Notes: generated by a model not told the origin, from the letters alone. A DNA stretch of 64,000 nucleotides from Haemaphysalis longicornis (GCA_013339765.2 CM023451.1:154848623-154912622); one strand, 5' to 3'. Positions 1 to 11,015 are shown, counted from the stretch's first letter. A program made the numbers and translations.

Positions 1-63
1 AAGAAATCCCGAGGGGTGGGCATACAACTTCGCTGTAAAACATGCTTGTTCTAACCTACAGAC

Positions 64-205
64 AATTGTTCGTTCGTTCTTTGTTCGTTCGTTCGTTCGC
101 TCCTTCGTTCGTTCGCTCCTTCGTTCGTTCGTTCCTTCGTTCGTTCCTTCGTCCCTTCGTTCGTTCGTCGTTCGTTCGCTCGCTCGTTCGCTCGCTCGTT
201 CGTCG
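64..205. repeat. (TTCG)n degenerate tetranucleotide tract
   Basis: The tract consists of TTCG units with interspersed CTCG and CCTTCG variants. It also reads as an open frame rich in Arg, Ser and Phe, which is an artefact of the repeat. Confidence 0.9.
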
Positions 206-221
206 TTCGTTCGTTTTTTTT

Positions 222-228
222 TGATTGA

Positions 229-321
<93 letters not shown>
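222..321. repeat. (ATTG)n microsatellite
   Basis: About 24 nearly perfect ATTG/GATT units. The motif is the same as the tail of the Ruka-like SINEs in this window, but no SINE body is attached here, so it may be an expanded orphan tail or an independent microsatellite. Confidence 0.95.
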
Positions 322-322
<1 letters not shown>

Positions 323-446
323 AAACGTTTATTCTACCGCAGTTTCACATGATGTCGGGACCCCCAGGGTGTTTCTGAATGCAATTCAGTTAGCCTTAAG
401 CCGCAGAATTCCGGAATCCGATGCTCACGGCTCAACGAAAATTATA

Positions 447-690
447 GCCGCCGCGGTGGCTCAGTGGCTATGGCGTTGCGCTGCTGAGCCCAAGGACGCG
501 GGTTCGATTCCCGGCTGCGGCGGCCGCTTTTCTGATAGAGGCGAAGAGCGAAAACTCCCGTGTGTTCGACATTTTGGCGCACGTTAAAGATCCCCCGGTG
601 GTCAAAACTAATCGGAGCCCTCCACTACGGCGCGCCTCATCGCCTGTGTAGTGTCGGCGTGTTAAACCCCACAATCAATCAAATCAATCG
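447..690 (+). mobile_element. Ruka-like tRNA-derived SINE, full length
   Basis: The copy begins GCCGCCGCGGTGGCTCAGTG, which holds a pol III A box (TGGCTCAGTGG), and has a B box (GGTTCGATTCC) near 501-511. A conserved tRNA-unrelated body follows with the stretches GGCGCACGTTAAAGATCCCC, CCTCCACTACGGCGCGCCTC and GTTAAACCCCACAATCAATC. The 3' end is the short CAAT-type tail. The same consensus recurs at about 13980, 17195, 24084 and 39694. The family assignment to Ruka is from memory of tick SINEs; the tRNA-derived architecture is visible directly. Confidence 0.9.
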
Positions 691-1389
691 AGAATTATAC
701 CATTCACATGCTCAGTTCTTTGTCCAACGTTCTTCGAATTTCCCGCAGTATTTGGCTGTTCACTTTCCCAAAACCGCTGCAAGGAGGCGATTTCTCGACG
801 AAAGCTCTTTCTCAAATTACAGGAAATACCGTGCATTCTAGTGCCGTCGCATTTCTGCAAAGAACCGTTTTGCTGTTTCGCGTTCAGCGTAGGCATTGCT
901 CAAGACACGTGTCGAAGGAACACTCTAGAAGGTCTCTAACGAATCTCATAGTACAAAGGCGTCAAGAACGCGCAAGCGCACTGGTAGTCGTGTGTAAAAT
1001 GAAGCCGCAATATTGAAAACGATCAGGGAGAGTTCATACTGGTTTCTTCTTTTTATTTTTTTTGCGGAATATCCTTTACTTCCGCAGTCTTAATTCTCGT
1101 GATCAAAGCAGTGAGTGCGAGTATTTACCGGCGTAGTAAATGTATCCAAGTCGATTCCCTGGCTCTGAACTGCAGTCACGGCCCATGGCGTAGGGTGCGA
1201 AGCTACTAATTATTCGGTACATACGACCGCGCGTCGGAAAAAAAAAAAAAGAAGGATACAAGGTTGCCACCAACTCACTGAAATGGTGTGTGAAAGACAG
1301 CACACTCACAAGAAAGTAACGTGTCGTGTGTAACAGCCACGTCATCCTGCACGAACGGGATATGCAGTTCGTGCTTCCAAATATTAGGT
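691..1389. other. No gene recognised
   Basis: Short overlapping open frames on both strands show no family signature. A poly-A run lies near 1240. I see no exon structure or transposon ends. Confidence 0.5.
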
Positions 1390-2182
1390 CAGTTATGTAA
1401 ACTCTCGATAAACGGAACTTCAAGGGACCAAAAAAATTAGTTCCGTTTAACAGGAGTTCCGTTTACTGAGATAGATGTGTGAAAGTGCAAATTTATGTGC
1501 GTACACACTCTTAATACCATTTCACGGAACTCTAAGCACTAGAAGGTGAATGTAGCTGATGGTTTTTCAGAAAGCAAGAAAACTACAAGAGGTTTGGGCA
1601 CAGCATTCACAAAGTTGATTTTGCAACAATGAGTTGATGTGCACTACAAAATGCATCAATTATTTTTGTTTGAGTCCTTGAAACTGCATCTTCACGGAGG
1701 CTAGAGGCCTCAACTTCGCGAGTGCTTACGAGCCACCGAATTTAGAAGACGGCAACGCGGTAATGAAGCGCGAATAGCACCACGATGGCACGAACGAGGC
1801 GGCAGGAGCTGAGCCCTGTAACCTCGGCGTCTTGAATCGAGACCGAACGACTGGAACAAGAACTGCGATGTTGCATTCGTTGCGCTAACACGGCTGACCA
1901 CTAACGAGACGAGGCTTACGAGGCCAACCAGGCTAAAAACATGGAGGAAGAAAAAAAAACAAACGAAACAGCCGGAACCGTAAAAAGGTGACTCTTATGC
2001 CAATGGGTTTCACAAGAAGTTCCATTTCTGGTTCCGTTTACACGGTGACGCGGAAATTTTAGTTCCGATTACCGAAAGTTTTTTTTACATTATCTGAATA
2101 CAAAACCAACCAACTTACAGGCTACTGTTCCCTTTAAGCGGCAATTCCGTTTAAGCGATTTCCGTGTATCAAGATTCTACTG
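1390..2182. mobile_element. Tigger/pogo-like MITE (non-autonomous)
   Basis: The right end, read inward on the minus strand, is CAGTAGAATCTTGATACACG followed outward by TA, a typical pogo/Tigger terminus. The left end starts CAGT and continues ACTCTCGATAAACGGAA, so the two ends share a CAGT...CTYGATAMACGGAA pattern with extra bases in the left copy. Both subterminal regions carry repeated TTCCGTTTA/TTCCGTTTAA words. No transposase is recognisable inside, so this looks like an internally deleted or unrelated-core derivative. The left boundary is less certain than the right. Confidence 0.6.
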
Positions 2183-2375
2183 TATAACTATTGATGCTGC
2201 ATCGACGGTTTTTACGCACCGCGACGCGGGCCTGGCGTCGACCTAGGGTTTGCTGTTGCTCTGCACAGCGTCAACGCATTCCGTTGCCGGGTCGCCTGGT
2301 CTGTTTTTCGAGCGCACCCCTGGCTTTCTTCCACATATTAAACGTCAATTATATATCATGCGCCCGAATAGATTA

Positions 2376-3057
2376 CCGTAATTACCCGATTCTAACGCGC
2401 ACCCGTTTTCAAGGCAAAAAACCGAAAAAACTTGCACCTCCGTTCGTAACGCGCAAGGAACTTTGTGAGCAAGAAAAACGAATGCGAGAGAAACGGGCGA
2501 TTTATTCCCCGAAGTAATCTCACTCATCTCACTCCTCGTCGCTCTCCGAGAGCTCCTTGTCGCCTTCCGCTGACCGCAACATCTCGTCATTGGTGCCGTC
2601 AAGCGCGTTCGCGATGCCACACTTCTGAACGAATGTTCAACCATGTTCGATGAGATCGTGGCCCACGCCTCGCATGCCCATCCCGCGACCAGAAGCATAC
2701 GCTTCAGCCAACCGCTCGTTGTGAACGCGTGGGAGCCGCTCGTAAGCCGCTGAAGCGGCGCACCTTCGTTGCCGCTGAAGCGGCGCACCTTCGTTGCCGC
2801 TGCTGCCATTGAAGTTATCAAGCACGCAATGGAATAATTTGACGATTTGTGTGAACGTCCGAAGAAAAGCCTAGGCGCCTAGATCCGAAAAATTGTTGCT
2901 AAAAGCTTTGACGCCATCTTGAGATGGCGATGGCGATGGGGGGAACGAAATTTCAGCTGTTTCGGCAGTTTCGGTTTCGTATCCGATTCTAACGCGCATG
3001 CGATATTTCGGCCTATTTTTGCGGAAAAAGGTGCGCGTTAGAATCGGGTAAAGTACG
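2376..3057 (-). mobile_element. pogo-type MITE with CCGTAATTACCCG ends
   Basis: Terminal inverted repeats are CCGTAATTACCCGATTCTAA on the left and, read from the right end, CGTACTTTACCCGATTCTAA; both continue into CGCGCACC. TA dinucleotides flank both ends (2374-2375 and 3058-3059), consistent with Tc1/mariner-superfamily TA duplication. The interior keeps a transposase C-terminal remnant on the minus strand (separate entry). A 25-bp tandem duplication containing the small palindrome GCCGCTGAAGCGGC lies at about 2745-2795. The 55908-56581 element has related CCGTATTTACTCG ends. Confidence 0.75.
2515..2680 (-). pseudogene. pogo transposase C-terminal remnant
   Basis: On the minus strand the words EAWATISSNMVEHSF (about 2625-2668) and, one frame away, KCGIANALDGTNDEML (about 2578-2627) lie in tandem. 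They match the characteristic C-terminal signature of pogo/Tigger-like transposases, in which a Trp-containing helix leads into a CGIxxALDGxxD motif. The frame change between them and the stops downstream show it is dead. No DDE catalytic domain remains, so only the tail of the gene survived the internal deletion that made this MITE. Confidence 0.65.
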
Positions 3058-3634
3058 TATACCTTTCACGGTTCTAAAACACAAACGTCGTGGTTTCTGG
3101 TCGTCGGCCGCTGGTGTAAGAAGAGGTACTCAGTGCGGACGAGATTAGGTTGTATGAGGTATTTTACTTTCTGCCAAATTTATTTTTTGTCGTACATGCG
3201 GTAACTCCGCTAATTTAAGCTGAGGTTTAGGACCTCCGTACCGTAAGGCAATCGCGACTAGTGAGCAATGCCGCCACCATCTGGCTGTCCTTCGAACGCC
3301 GGGAGCGGCGGAATCCGAGCTGCCTGACGACGATGACGTCAGGAGGCCTCCCGTTCCCACGGGGTATATCATTTCGGTGCGGGCTTTGGAAGAGGAAGCG
3401 TCATATCAGCTGGGCGGCCCCGGGCACCTCCTCCGCTTTCGCAGAAGGAATGCTACACCATCGCCCGTGCAGTATCACTTATAACAGTAGCGCATATGCT
3501 CTCGTCTATGTATCGTCATAAGTTGTTAATGTTAAGAAACGAGCCGGTTGAAAAAAAAAAAAAAACTTGCATTTGCTCATTGAACAAGTTCACCCGCTTT
3601 TCAAACAATAAGGTTTTTCGGTAGCATTCGGCTG
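3058..3634. other. No gene recognised
   Basis: Intergenic-looking sequence with an A15 run at about 3550. I see no conserved protein or repeat structure beyond the run. Confidence 0.5.
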
Positions 3635-4111
3635 GCGTACCCCGCAAATTTTCCCGCCATTTTTTGCGGGGCTACCATGGTTGCCAGACCAGGACTGCCC
3701 TCCCCTTTACGGACTGCCTTTACGGGCCCCATACGTTTGTAGTACCTCCCCTAGGGGTGAAGCGAAAAAAAAAAAAGAACGAACCTGGGCCCGATCCCGA
3801 GCCGCGAGCGCGCAGGGGTTTGAATCCAGAGCGGGCTGATAGATCCGCGGCATTTACGGGCCCCAATACGTTTGTAGTACTCCGTGGAGACGAAGCGAAA
3901 AAATAACAAACCCGGGCTTGAGCCCGAGCCCGCGGCGTGAGCGCGCAGAGGTTTGTAACCAGAGCGGGCTGACAGATCCGAGGCCTTTACGTGATCCAAT
4001 AAGTTTGTAGTACCCGCGAATGTATGATGCGAACTAATCAACAGAGAGCACTCCTGGTCTGGCAACCATGGTAGCCCCGCGAAAAAACGGCGGGAAAATT
4101 TGCGGGTACGC
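3635..4111. mobile_element. MITE with ~59-bp TIRs and internal 134-bp tandem repeats
   Basis: The arms at 3635-3693 and 4053-4111 are near-perfect inverted copies. They contain GCAAATTTTCCCGCC, GGGGCTACCATGGTTGCC and AGACCAGGA. Between them lie direct repeats with a period of 133-134 bp, at 3721-3854, 3855-3987 and a truncated third at 3988 to about 4025. Each begins TACGGGCCCC or a variant and continues with GTTTGTAGTACnnC and GAGCGGGCTGA. No clear target-site duplication is visible. The minus-strand open frame crossing this region is a by-product of the repeats. Confidence 0.8.
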
Positions 4112-4225
4112 ACTCCAAGTGCACTCCCCTTTGCAGTTGTAGAATACGAATAAATCTGCGCCCCTATTTCCAGGGGGAATATTCTTCTGTACGTAGGTAC
4201 GTCGCCACGTGGCGATGCACAGCCA

Positions 4226-4256
4226 CTGTCATCATCATCATCATCATCATCATCAA
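4226..4256. repeat. (ATC)n trinucleotide repeat
   Basis: About ten CAT/ATC units, followed at 4277-4300 by CTC-rich sequence. The pair produces acidic and Gly-rich artefactual translations on the minus strand. Confidence 0.9.
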
Positions 4257-4300
4257 GGAGGGATCCCTGTACTCCCTCTCCTCCTCCTCCTCCTCCGCAT

Positions 4301-5621
4301 CCCTCACCCTCCCTCATCAGGGTAAGCGAGGAAGGAGTTGACGTTGACACTGCTATTGTCCTTGTAGAAAGGGATGATCGTAACTTATTAGAACTGAAGC
4401 ATACTCACACAATTTAAATAATTACAAGCTAGCGAATAATAGTGGCAATGTATTTAACCCAGGCTTGACCCACGCATAGAACCGAGGCACGATAACTTGG
4501 TAGTTTTGATTTTGATTTGCTTTAACTCAAAGGAATGTTGTCGGCGTGTGGCTACATGATACATAGTCCTGTGTAATCGAAGCGCCGCCGAAGTGGTTTA
4601 ATCTAGACGTTTTCTAATTTGGCGCCGTAGGACGCCCGGGGATCCGTGAGGGTACGTCAAGAAGTCTGGGTATACTCGCGAGAAAATTCCTTCCCCGTTT
4701 TATTACTGTCAACCATTGGCAGTAATGCAAAAGGCTGTATTTGTTGCATTCGTCTGGCTCTCCGCACGACGTGCGGTGCAAGTTCGCTTTTTTGCACAAC
4801 GCAGAAGTTGTGCGAGATAGCCAGGCACGCCAACGGCCTAGACGCTATGACCAGGTTGCAAAGGCGGCTTTACAAAGAACTGGGGCGCCCGATGTTGAGA
4901 ACCCGTAGCGCAACGAGATAGCTGCAATGGGAGTGATAAACGGAAGCGGTACGTGTGAAAAATGTAGTGTAAGTGCATCACTCATTCTCAACAATTCCCT
5001 CTTCCTCATGGCCGTAATCAATCTATAATCCACTTTGGCTTCCACGACCAATCTTAGTGAGAATATAACACTCCTCTGTTTTTTAATTGAATTTATTTGC
5101 GATCCCAATTTTTATGTTTTGAATCTCCGCCACTATTGATTTTCTCTTTTTTTATGGCGTCAGCAATAGACTGGATGTCGGCAAAAAAGTTGCGTCGTCG
5201 CTCCGTCAGCACCGAGCGGAGGACGAACAGACAACGACAGAGCGCGGAAACGATAAGCCGAGCATCGAGCCGGCAGCGTCATTGGCTGCGGTGGCACTGC
5301 TATAGGGGGACGTAATATCGAAGCAATGCCTGCTGCGGCTTCTCTCTGGCCGACGCGTCCGACCACTGCTTTTGCACGTTGTAAAACAAAGTGTGACGCG
5401 AGTGCAAGGCAGGGCAGGCGGTAAAACATGATGGAATAGGAATGACGGCGACAAAATGCCCATACCGGTGAACAACAAAGTACCGACAGGCAACCAATGC
5501 CGCTGCTGAAGCGAGCAAGTGTGACCCCTGAGATTATAGAGAAAAGAAAAGGTTGGGAGAGGCCCTGAAGTCACCTGTGTGAAGCCGCAAGCGCCATGTC
5601 CATGAGCCCCCTGAGCCATGG
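4301..5621. other. No gene recognised
   Basis: Unique-looking sequence. Open frames on both strands near 5100-5600 overlap each other and have no recognisable domain. Confidence 0.45.
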
Positions 5622-5847
5622 GGCGGTATTCTCGTAACTGTCCCTTTTGAAAACGTCCCTTTTGCGTCCCTTTCATCGGACGTAACTTCCGGTTAGAGGT
5701 GGACGTTGGCAGCATGGAGAAGGTTGGCAGTAGGTTTGCCGCGCTTGCGTTACGTCACTTCCGGTTGTTTGCTTTAGCCAATCAGGACTCGCCAAAAGGG
5801 ACACTTTTGAAAGGGACGCAAAAGGGACAAAACTCGAGAATACCGCC
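5622..5847. mobile_element. MITE with GGCGGTATTCTCG termini
   Basis: Perfect 13-bp terminal inverted repeats (5622-5634 and 5835-5847) lead into less perfect subterminal repeats of TGTCCCTTTT, GCGTCCCTTT and CTTCCGGTT on both sides. The element is 226 bp with no coding capacity. No target-site duplication is evident, so the superfamily is undetermined. Confidence 0.75.
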
Positions 5848-6244
5848 AGCACTCTTTTTCATTCTCCTCTGCGGTTTCAAACGGCTTGATAACGGCTTCG
5901 CGGTACGGCGGCTTGCGAAAGCAGACGAAGGGACAGTGATTAGGTCCGCACAGCACGGCGGTCTTTGTGCGCTGCGTCTGAGCTGCGATGAATTTCACTT
6001 CCCGTGGATAAGTGGCTGCAGTGGTTTGCAAGACGCCTCACTGTTCGTGTATCGGATCCTGGATAATTGTGCATGACCTGTGTTAGACGGTTTCTCTGCT
6101 CAGCTTTGCTGCGGTTAAGGATCGATGAGGTGTCTGAGAAGCTGCCATGTTTTCTTCATCATGGATTTCCTTGAAGCTGGTCGCAAATTTGGCCCCATTG
6201 GTCTCGCGCAAGCTCGGTGGCGTGTGCTGCTATTTCTCTAATAA
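5848..6244. other. No gene recognised
   Basis: Short spacer between the MITE and the LINE fragment; nothing recognisable. Confidence 0.45.
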
Positions 6245-7114
6245 TCAAACCGTTGCCCCACAATATGCACCCTGAGCACCACGTCACTAGAAGACTAAAG
6301 CGAGCGGAAGCACTCCACAAGATGTACGGCAACAATCCCCGACTTGTATGTTGACGAGGCAGAATACAGATTCCACGACGCATACACGATTGTAGCCATG
6401 AACAACGGCAAGGAACTTCTCAATTCGGCCACCGTTCGGTCCACCCGCCCAGAGACGGCGGAAGAGGCGGCCATAGCCCTAATCTCTAACCTCGACCCCA
6501 CTCCCAGTTCTGATTCTAAAACTGCAATTCAAAATTTTCCACCGGACGCATCTCGGAGCCGGCACTCAAAATTTGACAGGAAACTCTCCCGACCCCTAAG
6601 ACAACCAGTTCTGGACCTGGACGCCCGCGCATACGGGCCTCGAGGGAACGAAGCGGCCCACGAACACACCCGAGGACTCACGATCCGGGCTGGGCCCAGC
6701 CTCTATCCCTACCACAGGGCGCGATCTGCGCGGGATCGCCTGGTCTCTTTTCACGACATCACTATGCACTACTACCGCCTCTCCCGCTTGACCTATCCTC
6801 CGGCGGACAAAACTTAAGACAATTCTAAGGCTCACACGTGGCGACTTCTTCAGACAGGCCCTTTCCAAATCCCGCCGTCCTGACGCACATCCACCCAACT
6901 CTGTACCCTACTTCGGCCTGCTGCTTATGTGGCGGTCATGCCACACAATCCCACATCATCTGGGCTTGCCCGAAAAACCCCTTTCCGAAATACCCTCTGA
7001 GGAACGGTGGGAGGCCGCGCTACGCAGCTCGGACCCGGACCTACAGGCCCGCTTAGTCGCCAGGGCTGCCGAGGTCGCGGATCAGTTCACGCTGACAGCC
7101 ATCAACGCGATCTA
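6245..7114 (+). pseudogene. LINE 3' fragment: RNase H region and C-terminus
   Basis: Reading the plus strand with frame changes, the fragment starts near LPHNMHPEHHVTRRLKRAEA. It then gives an RNase H-like start (LVYVDEAEYRF, with the first Asp of the YxDxA pattern), TAEEAAIALI, SDSKTAIQNF and, after a damaged stretch, GNEAAHEHTRG. These are the blocks expected of an RNase H domain at the C-terminus of I/R1-type LINEs. A final block (EERWEAALRSSDPDLQARLV, ending at the stop near 7114) looks like an intact ORF2 end. The copy is 5'-truncated and frameshifted. The clade call is by architecture only. Confidence 0.75.
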
Positions 7115-7159
7115 ACCCCAGTATCGCTTTCATGATCATAATCACTGTTATTCCTCGAA

Positions 7160-7335
7160 ATAACTCTCTCTCTAGTTCTCATCTCTCTCTCTCTCTCGTC
7201 CTCTCTCGTCTCTCTCAGCGTACGCTCTCTCTCATACTCTCTCCTCTCTATCTCTCTCACTCTCTCTCAGTCTGCGTCTGTCTCTCTCGTCTCTCAATCG
7301 TATCTCTCTCATCCTCTCTCTCTCTCTCAGTGTTG
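7160..7335. repeat. CT-rich low-complexity tract
   Basis: CTCTCT runs interrupted by CGT, CAG and TCAT, directly downstream of the LINE fragment. Apparent Ser/Leu-rich reading frames here are artefacts. Confidence 0.9.
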
Positions 7336-7345
7336 CGTTCCGGGT

Positions 7346-8524
7346 TGGTGGTCGCACCCGGCAAAACTTGACGAAGCTGCTAACGCGCACCTTCTCACCC
7401 GCAGACTGATAAGGATGGAAAACCACTGCTCGGAATCGCCAAGATATCGCCGCAAGAGAACGGCAACTATGCTCACCGACGACGCCAATTACTAACCATC
7501 GAACGTTGCCTTCGAAGGAACATTAGACCACAAAAGAAACGGCAGTAGAAGAAACGCTTCGAAATCAGCTGCAGTGCACATATTGCCGACGACGATGGCT
7601 CGATAGCGACCGCGCTGTGTTGCCAGCGTAGCGAGGCAGCCACAGTCAAAGCGCCGTCAAAAATTGTCCGTGGCATTTAGCCGCGACAAACGAGCCGTAA
7701 AACTAGGCAACACTGTCTATGGGGTCATTAAAATGACGTCACTTCCTCCACTTTTTGCAATGCATTGGGATGCTAGGGGCTTCTCCTGAGTATTCTTTCC
7801 TCCATGACCGAATGGTTAGAACGCGAAGCACGGTTGGTGCGGTGTGCAAGAGGCGTGCGAGAACCGCCGTGCTGCGGGGTTCTGAAGCCACAGCTGTGCA
7901 TTGGGCCTATCATCATGTTCGCGAGGGAGAGGAAAGAAGCTCGTGAATTCTTGAAGATATAACAATAAATCATGCAGTAATTTTTTGATCCCCAACTTCC
8001 CTCCTTAAGCAGCATTCATATTTCCGCTGCTGAATAGCTCCTACTAAAGCCTCCTTTTGTGTCCGGTGCATTTTGGATGCGTTGCTGTCAGTGTGCGCGA
8101 CAAGGTTGCATCATTCTGTCTTTACCTTTATGTACCATTGGTTGCATCACCCCAATCATGAGCATGTTTTAGAGGAAGAAGTTTCGTACAGCGTTCTTTC
8201 GTCGGCAAGAAGTTTCGTTTTTTTAACAACTTCGTTGTGAAGCGAAGCGAAATTCGTAGCTGAGACGTAACGTGCACAAAGACCGCCGTGCGGTACGGAC
8301 CCAAACACTGCTCCCGTCGTCTGCGTTCGCTTTCGCGAGCCGCCCGTATCGCGAAGCTGTTATCAAACCGGAAACAGCAGAGGAGAATGGGGAAGAGTGC
8401 TGGGCTCAGTGAGGCTCATCGACATGGCGGGCGCGGCTTCACGCTCCTAGTTAAAAATTCAAATTTCTGGGTACAACACGCGGTAGCACCTGGGCTGTGG
8501 GGCACGCGGAGGGCTCCGGAGGAG
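7346..8524. other. No gene recognised; one tRNA-like stretch
   Basis: Mostly unannotated sequence. At 7801-7895 a possible A box (GACCGAATGGTTAGA) and a possible B box (GGGTTCTGAAGCC) suggest a decayed tRNA-derived element. The cloverleaf is not convincing, so I do not call a tRNA gene. Confidence 0.4.
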
Positions 8525-9020
8525 GAGGAGGAATGCCTTATTATCAGAGGGGGCATCAATGCCCTGTTGGGGAAGGAAAGGGACATGAGGAAGGTAGGGA
8601 ATAATCGAAAAAAAGAAATAATGTTCACGTTCAACACCATGAAATGGTGGATAGCATTTAAAGTCCGTGAACTATCGTTCACGGACTTTAAAATGCAAAA
8701 ACTGCAAAAACCGTGAAGAGAGGTGCTACGATTTTTATAGGGTCGGTCCAGGTTATTACACCACTTGTAGAGACCACTGGTTTGTGCGTATTCAATAACT
8801 TTCTCAAGCACTGAGGGGTCCTCTCGAACGCGTTGCAGGTGCGCTCCTTCATCTCCGGGTGGGGAACCGAGGTCCAATAGTGGCTCGCGACCGGTCTTGA
8901 AGTGCTCACAGTGCCATATCAAATGGTACAGGTTAGGGATACACTTCTCGTCACAATACGGGCAGCGTTGGATGTGCGAGCTGGCTCCGTGGGTCCATTT
9001 ATGTAGTACATGAGGGGTTA
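8525..9020 (-). pseudogene. LINE 3' end fragment with CCHC knuckle and 3' UTR
   Basis: On the minus strand the segment encodes CPYCDEKCIPNLYHLIWHCE (about 8905-8965), a C-x2-C-x10-H-x4-C zinc knuckle typical of the C-terminus of CR1/Jockey-group ORF2 proteins. Then come KTGREPLLDLG and VLEKVIEYAQTSGL before a stop. Downstream (toward 8525) a 3' UTR-like segment contains CCCCAACAGGGCATTGATGC and ends in repeated CTC/TCC triplets, which would be the short 3' tail repeat. A strong hairpin sits inside it at 8654-8696. Confidence 0.7.
8654..8696. other. Inverted repeat (hairpin) in LINE 3' region
   Basis: The left arm contains TTTAAAGTCCGTGAAC, the loop is TATC, and the right arm contains GTTCACGGACTTTAAA. 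The match continues outward to GCA/TGC with one extra A in the right arm. The 16-bp core stem is perfect. Confidence 0.9.
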
Positions 9021-9044
9021 GGGTAATTTTTACCGCTTGGGGTT

Positions 9045-9110
9045 ATTTTAAAGTGCGCCCAATCTCGACACACGGGCGGTTTTTTTTTTTTTCGCATCAA
9101 AGTGCCCCCG
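9045..9110 (-). mobile_element. Ruka-like SINE fragment
   Basis: Minus-strand remnant of the SINE middle section: AAAGTGCGCCCAATCTCGAC followed by ACACGGGCGGTTTTT corresponds to the region read GTGTACGAGATTTCGGCGCA in the intact copy at 24.2 kb. It is truncated on both sides and diverged. Confidence 0.5.
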
Positions 9111-9943
9111 ACAGTCGTATGTGGTTCCTGACCTCCCTGCTACGACAGCAGAAAACAAAACTGACACGGGGGAGCAACAGAGGGGCACTGGACGGACGCT
9201 AATTCACAACTGAGACTCTATTAGGAAAGGAGTGATGTGTACGTACGGTATAAAAAAACACTTACGAAACAACTAAAAGGGCGTGGGCGAGCTGGTGTGC
9301 CTCTGACAATTCATTCATTTAAAAGTACAACTTCTTGACCGGCCGTCGAAAAGGGAGAAGAGAAGTGGGTTGCAGGGAAGGGACAGAATTCGGAGCTTAG
9401 CGAGACTGGGCATGCCAGCCATCCTAACGTACACCCTTTGCCAAAATTTTCTAGCCCAATCCTAAGCCTTCTGGCCACAAGAATCCAAGATAAGCTCTCC
9501 GCCTTTAAATGTGGCAAATTATTTTATGGCAGTAAGAAATAAAGGTGTTTCCTCTAGCTGTCCGGCCTAAAACGTTTCAGTCTCGCTCGGGATGCAAGCT
9601 TGCACATTGAATTTTTTTGCGGCCTGCGCACTTTTGGCTTGGCCTAGAAGATTTTGACAGAGACTGTGCGTCAAATGTGGACCCAAAATTTGCCTCCTAG
9701 CGCCGTCAGTACCAGTCGATGCCTTAAGTGAACTGTCCTGAACGGGCCAAAATCAGCGATTGCGGTGTCTTCTAATCGATATGCGCATGTATGAGGAAAG
9801 AGAGAGGAGGGTTTTTTTGTGTCTTTGAGTGCGCAAATCACCCGCGCTTAAACAAAGTAGAAATTGACTCAAAAGAGGAATACAAGGAAACCCTCATTAT
9901 TTGTGTGCGTGTTTTTGCTCTGAATGGCCGAGATAGGAGTAAT
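9111..9943. other. No gene recognised
   Basis: No domain, repeat or transposon end that I can support. Confidence 0.45.
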
Positions 9944-11015
9944 TAGCACCAACCTGCCCGAAATAAAATACGCAGGTCGCTGACGGAAGATTAGAACCTG
10001 AGGCCGTTAGCTGCATAATCCACTGAGCTCTGCTCTAGAAAATAATGTCGAATGGCCCTGGAAGGAAATAAAACGCGACAGAGGTACACAACGAATCGAA
10101 AAAAAATGACGTTGGCTTCGAATGAAACGAATGTGACTGCTACAAAGTGTTGTCTGCAGCGACATCTTTGTCTGCACACGTTGTCTCACCCTGCCTCGTT
10201 CTTGAGTGCTCGTGATGACGCTTCGGTCATGGCCTTCCACTTGTATATTTGGATTTTTTGGGGCGCAAGACCGACTGAGGGCAAATAGCGCCAAAGGATA
10301 ATTGTTCATTTGAGTGATATGACTACTAAAACATTTCAGTAAAAGTAAACGTAAAACCAAATAAAAGTCAGTGAAGATGACTGCTGTAAATAAAGGTCTT
10401 CCTGATCCCAACGTAGACTGAATAACCCCAAAAGTCGCATGTTTCGGGTTTGTTGGATCAAGATACGCACGCTTGTCGCTTTCGTCACTCTCATCGCCTA
10501 CATTGGCGCGAGTGGGCGACAAGTAGTAGCAACGAGCTTTAACGACTTCTGAACGGCGTTAAACGCAAGCTACCGCTAATTATATATAGTACACTTTTTA
10601 CCGTTGACTTTGTTTACATATGCGCAGTTTCGGGGTGGTTAAACTGGTTGAATACGTGGCGGCAACTCCTTGGAAGGCCGCCACGTCTGAGTATAGAGGC
10701 TCTGTTTACACATGCGCTAGAAAAACTGGGCCACGAGTTCTGCGGTGAGGCGCAGACAAAACAGAGAAACCGATACGGAGGAGTGCCCCTGACCTTCACT
10801 TCGGCGACTGTAGCATACGCGAGCGCGTAAAATAAAACTACAATCTTAAAAAAGGATGCGAGGGACGCGTATCGGCTTGAACGTCGCCGCACATCACCGG
10901 TTAAAAAACATTTGCATGTTGGCTTCCTGCGTAATTTGGCGATGTGCCAAGTGCCGCTCAGACGCGTGGGATTGCAGCGCTCGTGCAATATGCGCACGAC
11001 CAAGATCAGGGAAAT
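9944..11015. repeat. 1.07-kb direct repeat, copy 1
   Basis: Starts TAGCACCAACCTGCCCG and ends CCAAGATCAGGGAAAT. It is nearly identical to 12296-13353, with small indels (for example an extra AAATA near 10390 and a replaced word near 10230-10260). Near its left end, on the minus strand, are a possible A box (AGCTCAGTGGATTA) and B box (AGGTTCTAATCT), so the unit may contain a tRNA-derived SINE head. A TATATATA word lies at about 10582. It contains no recognised protein; the 171-codon minus-strand frame inside it is largely shared with copy 2 but broken there. It could be one unit of a segmental duplication or an LTR. Confidence 0.9.

Noticed and set aside
3751..4350. 199-codon minus-strand frame with poly-Asp and Gly runs
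   Set aside because: It runs through a MITE and an ATC/CTC microsatellite; an artefact of repeats.
7801..7895. tRNA gene
   Set aside because: A- and B-box-like words occur but no acceptor or anticodon stem can be drawn convincingly.
10007..10522. 171-codon minus-strand protein conserved between the two direct repeats
   Set aside because: The frame is broken in the second copy and spans a tRNA-like head; conservation is explained by recent duplication.
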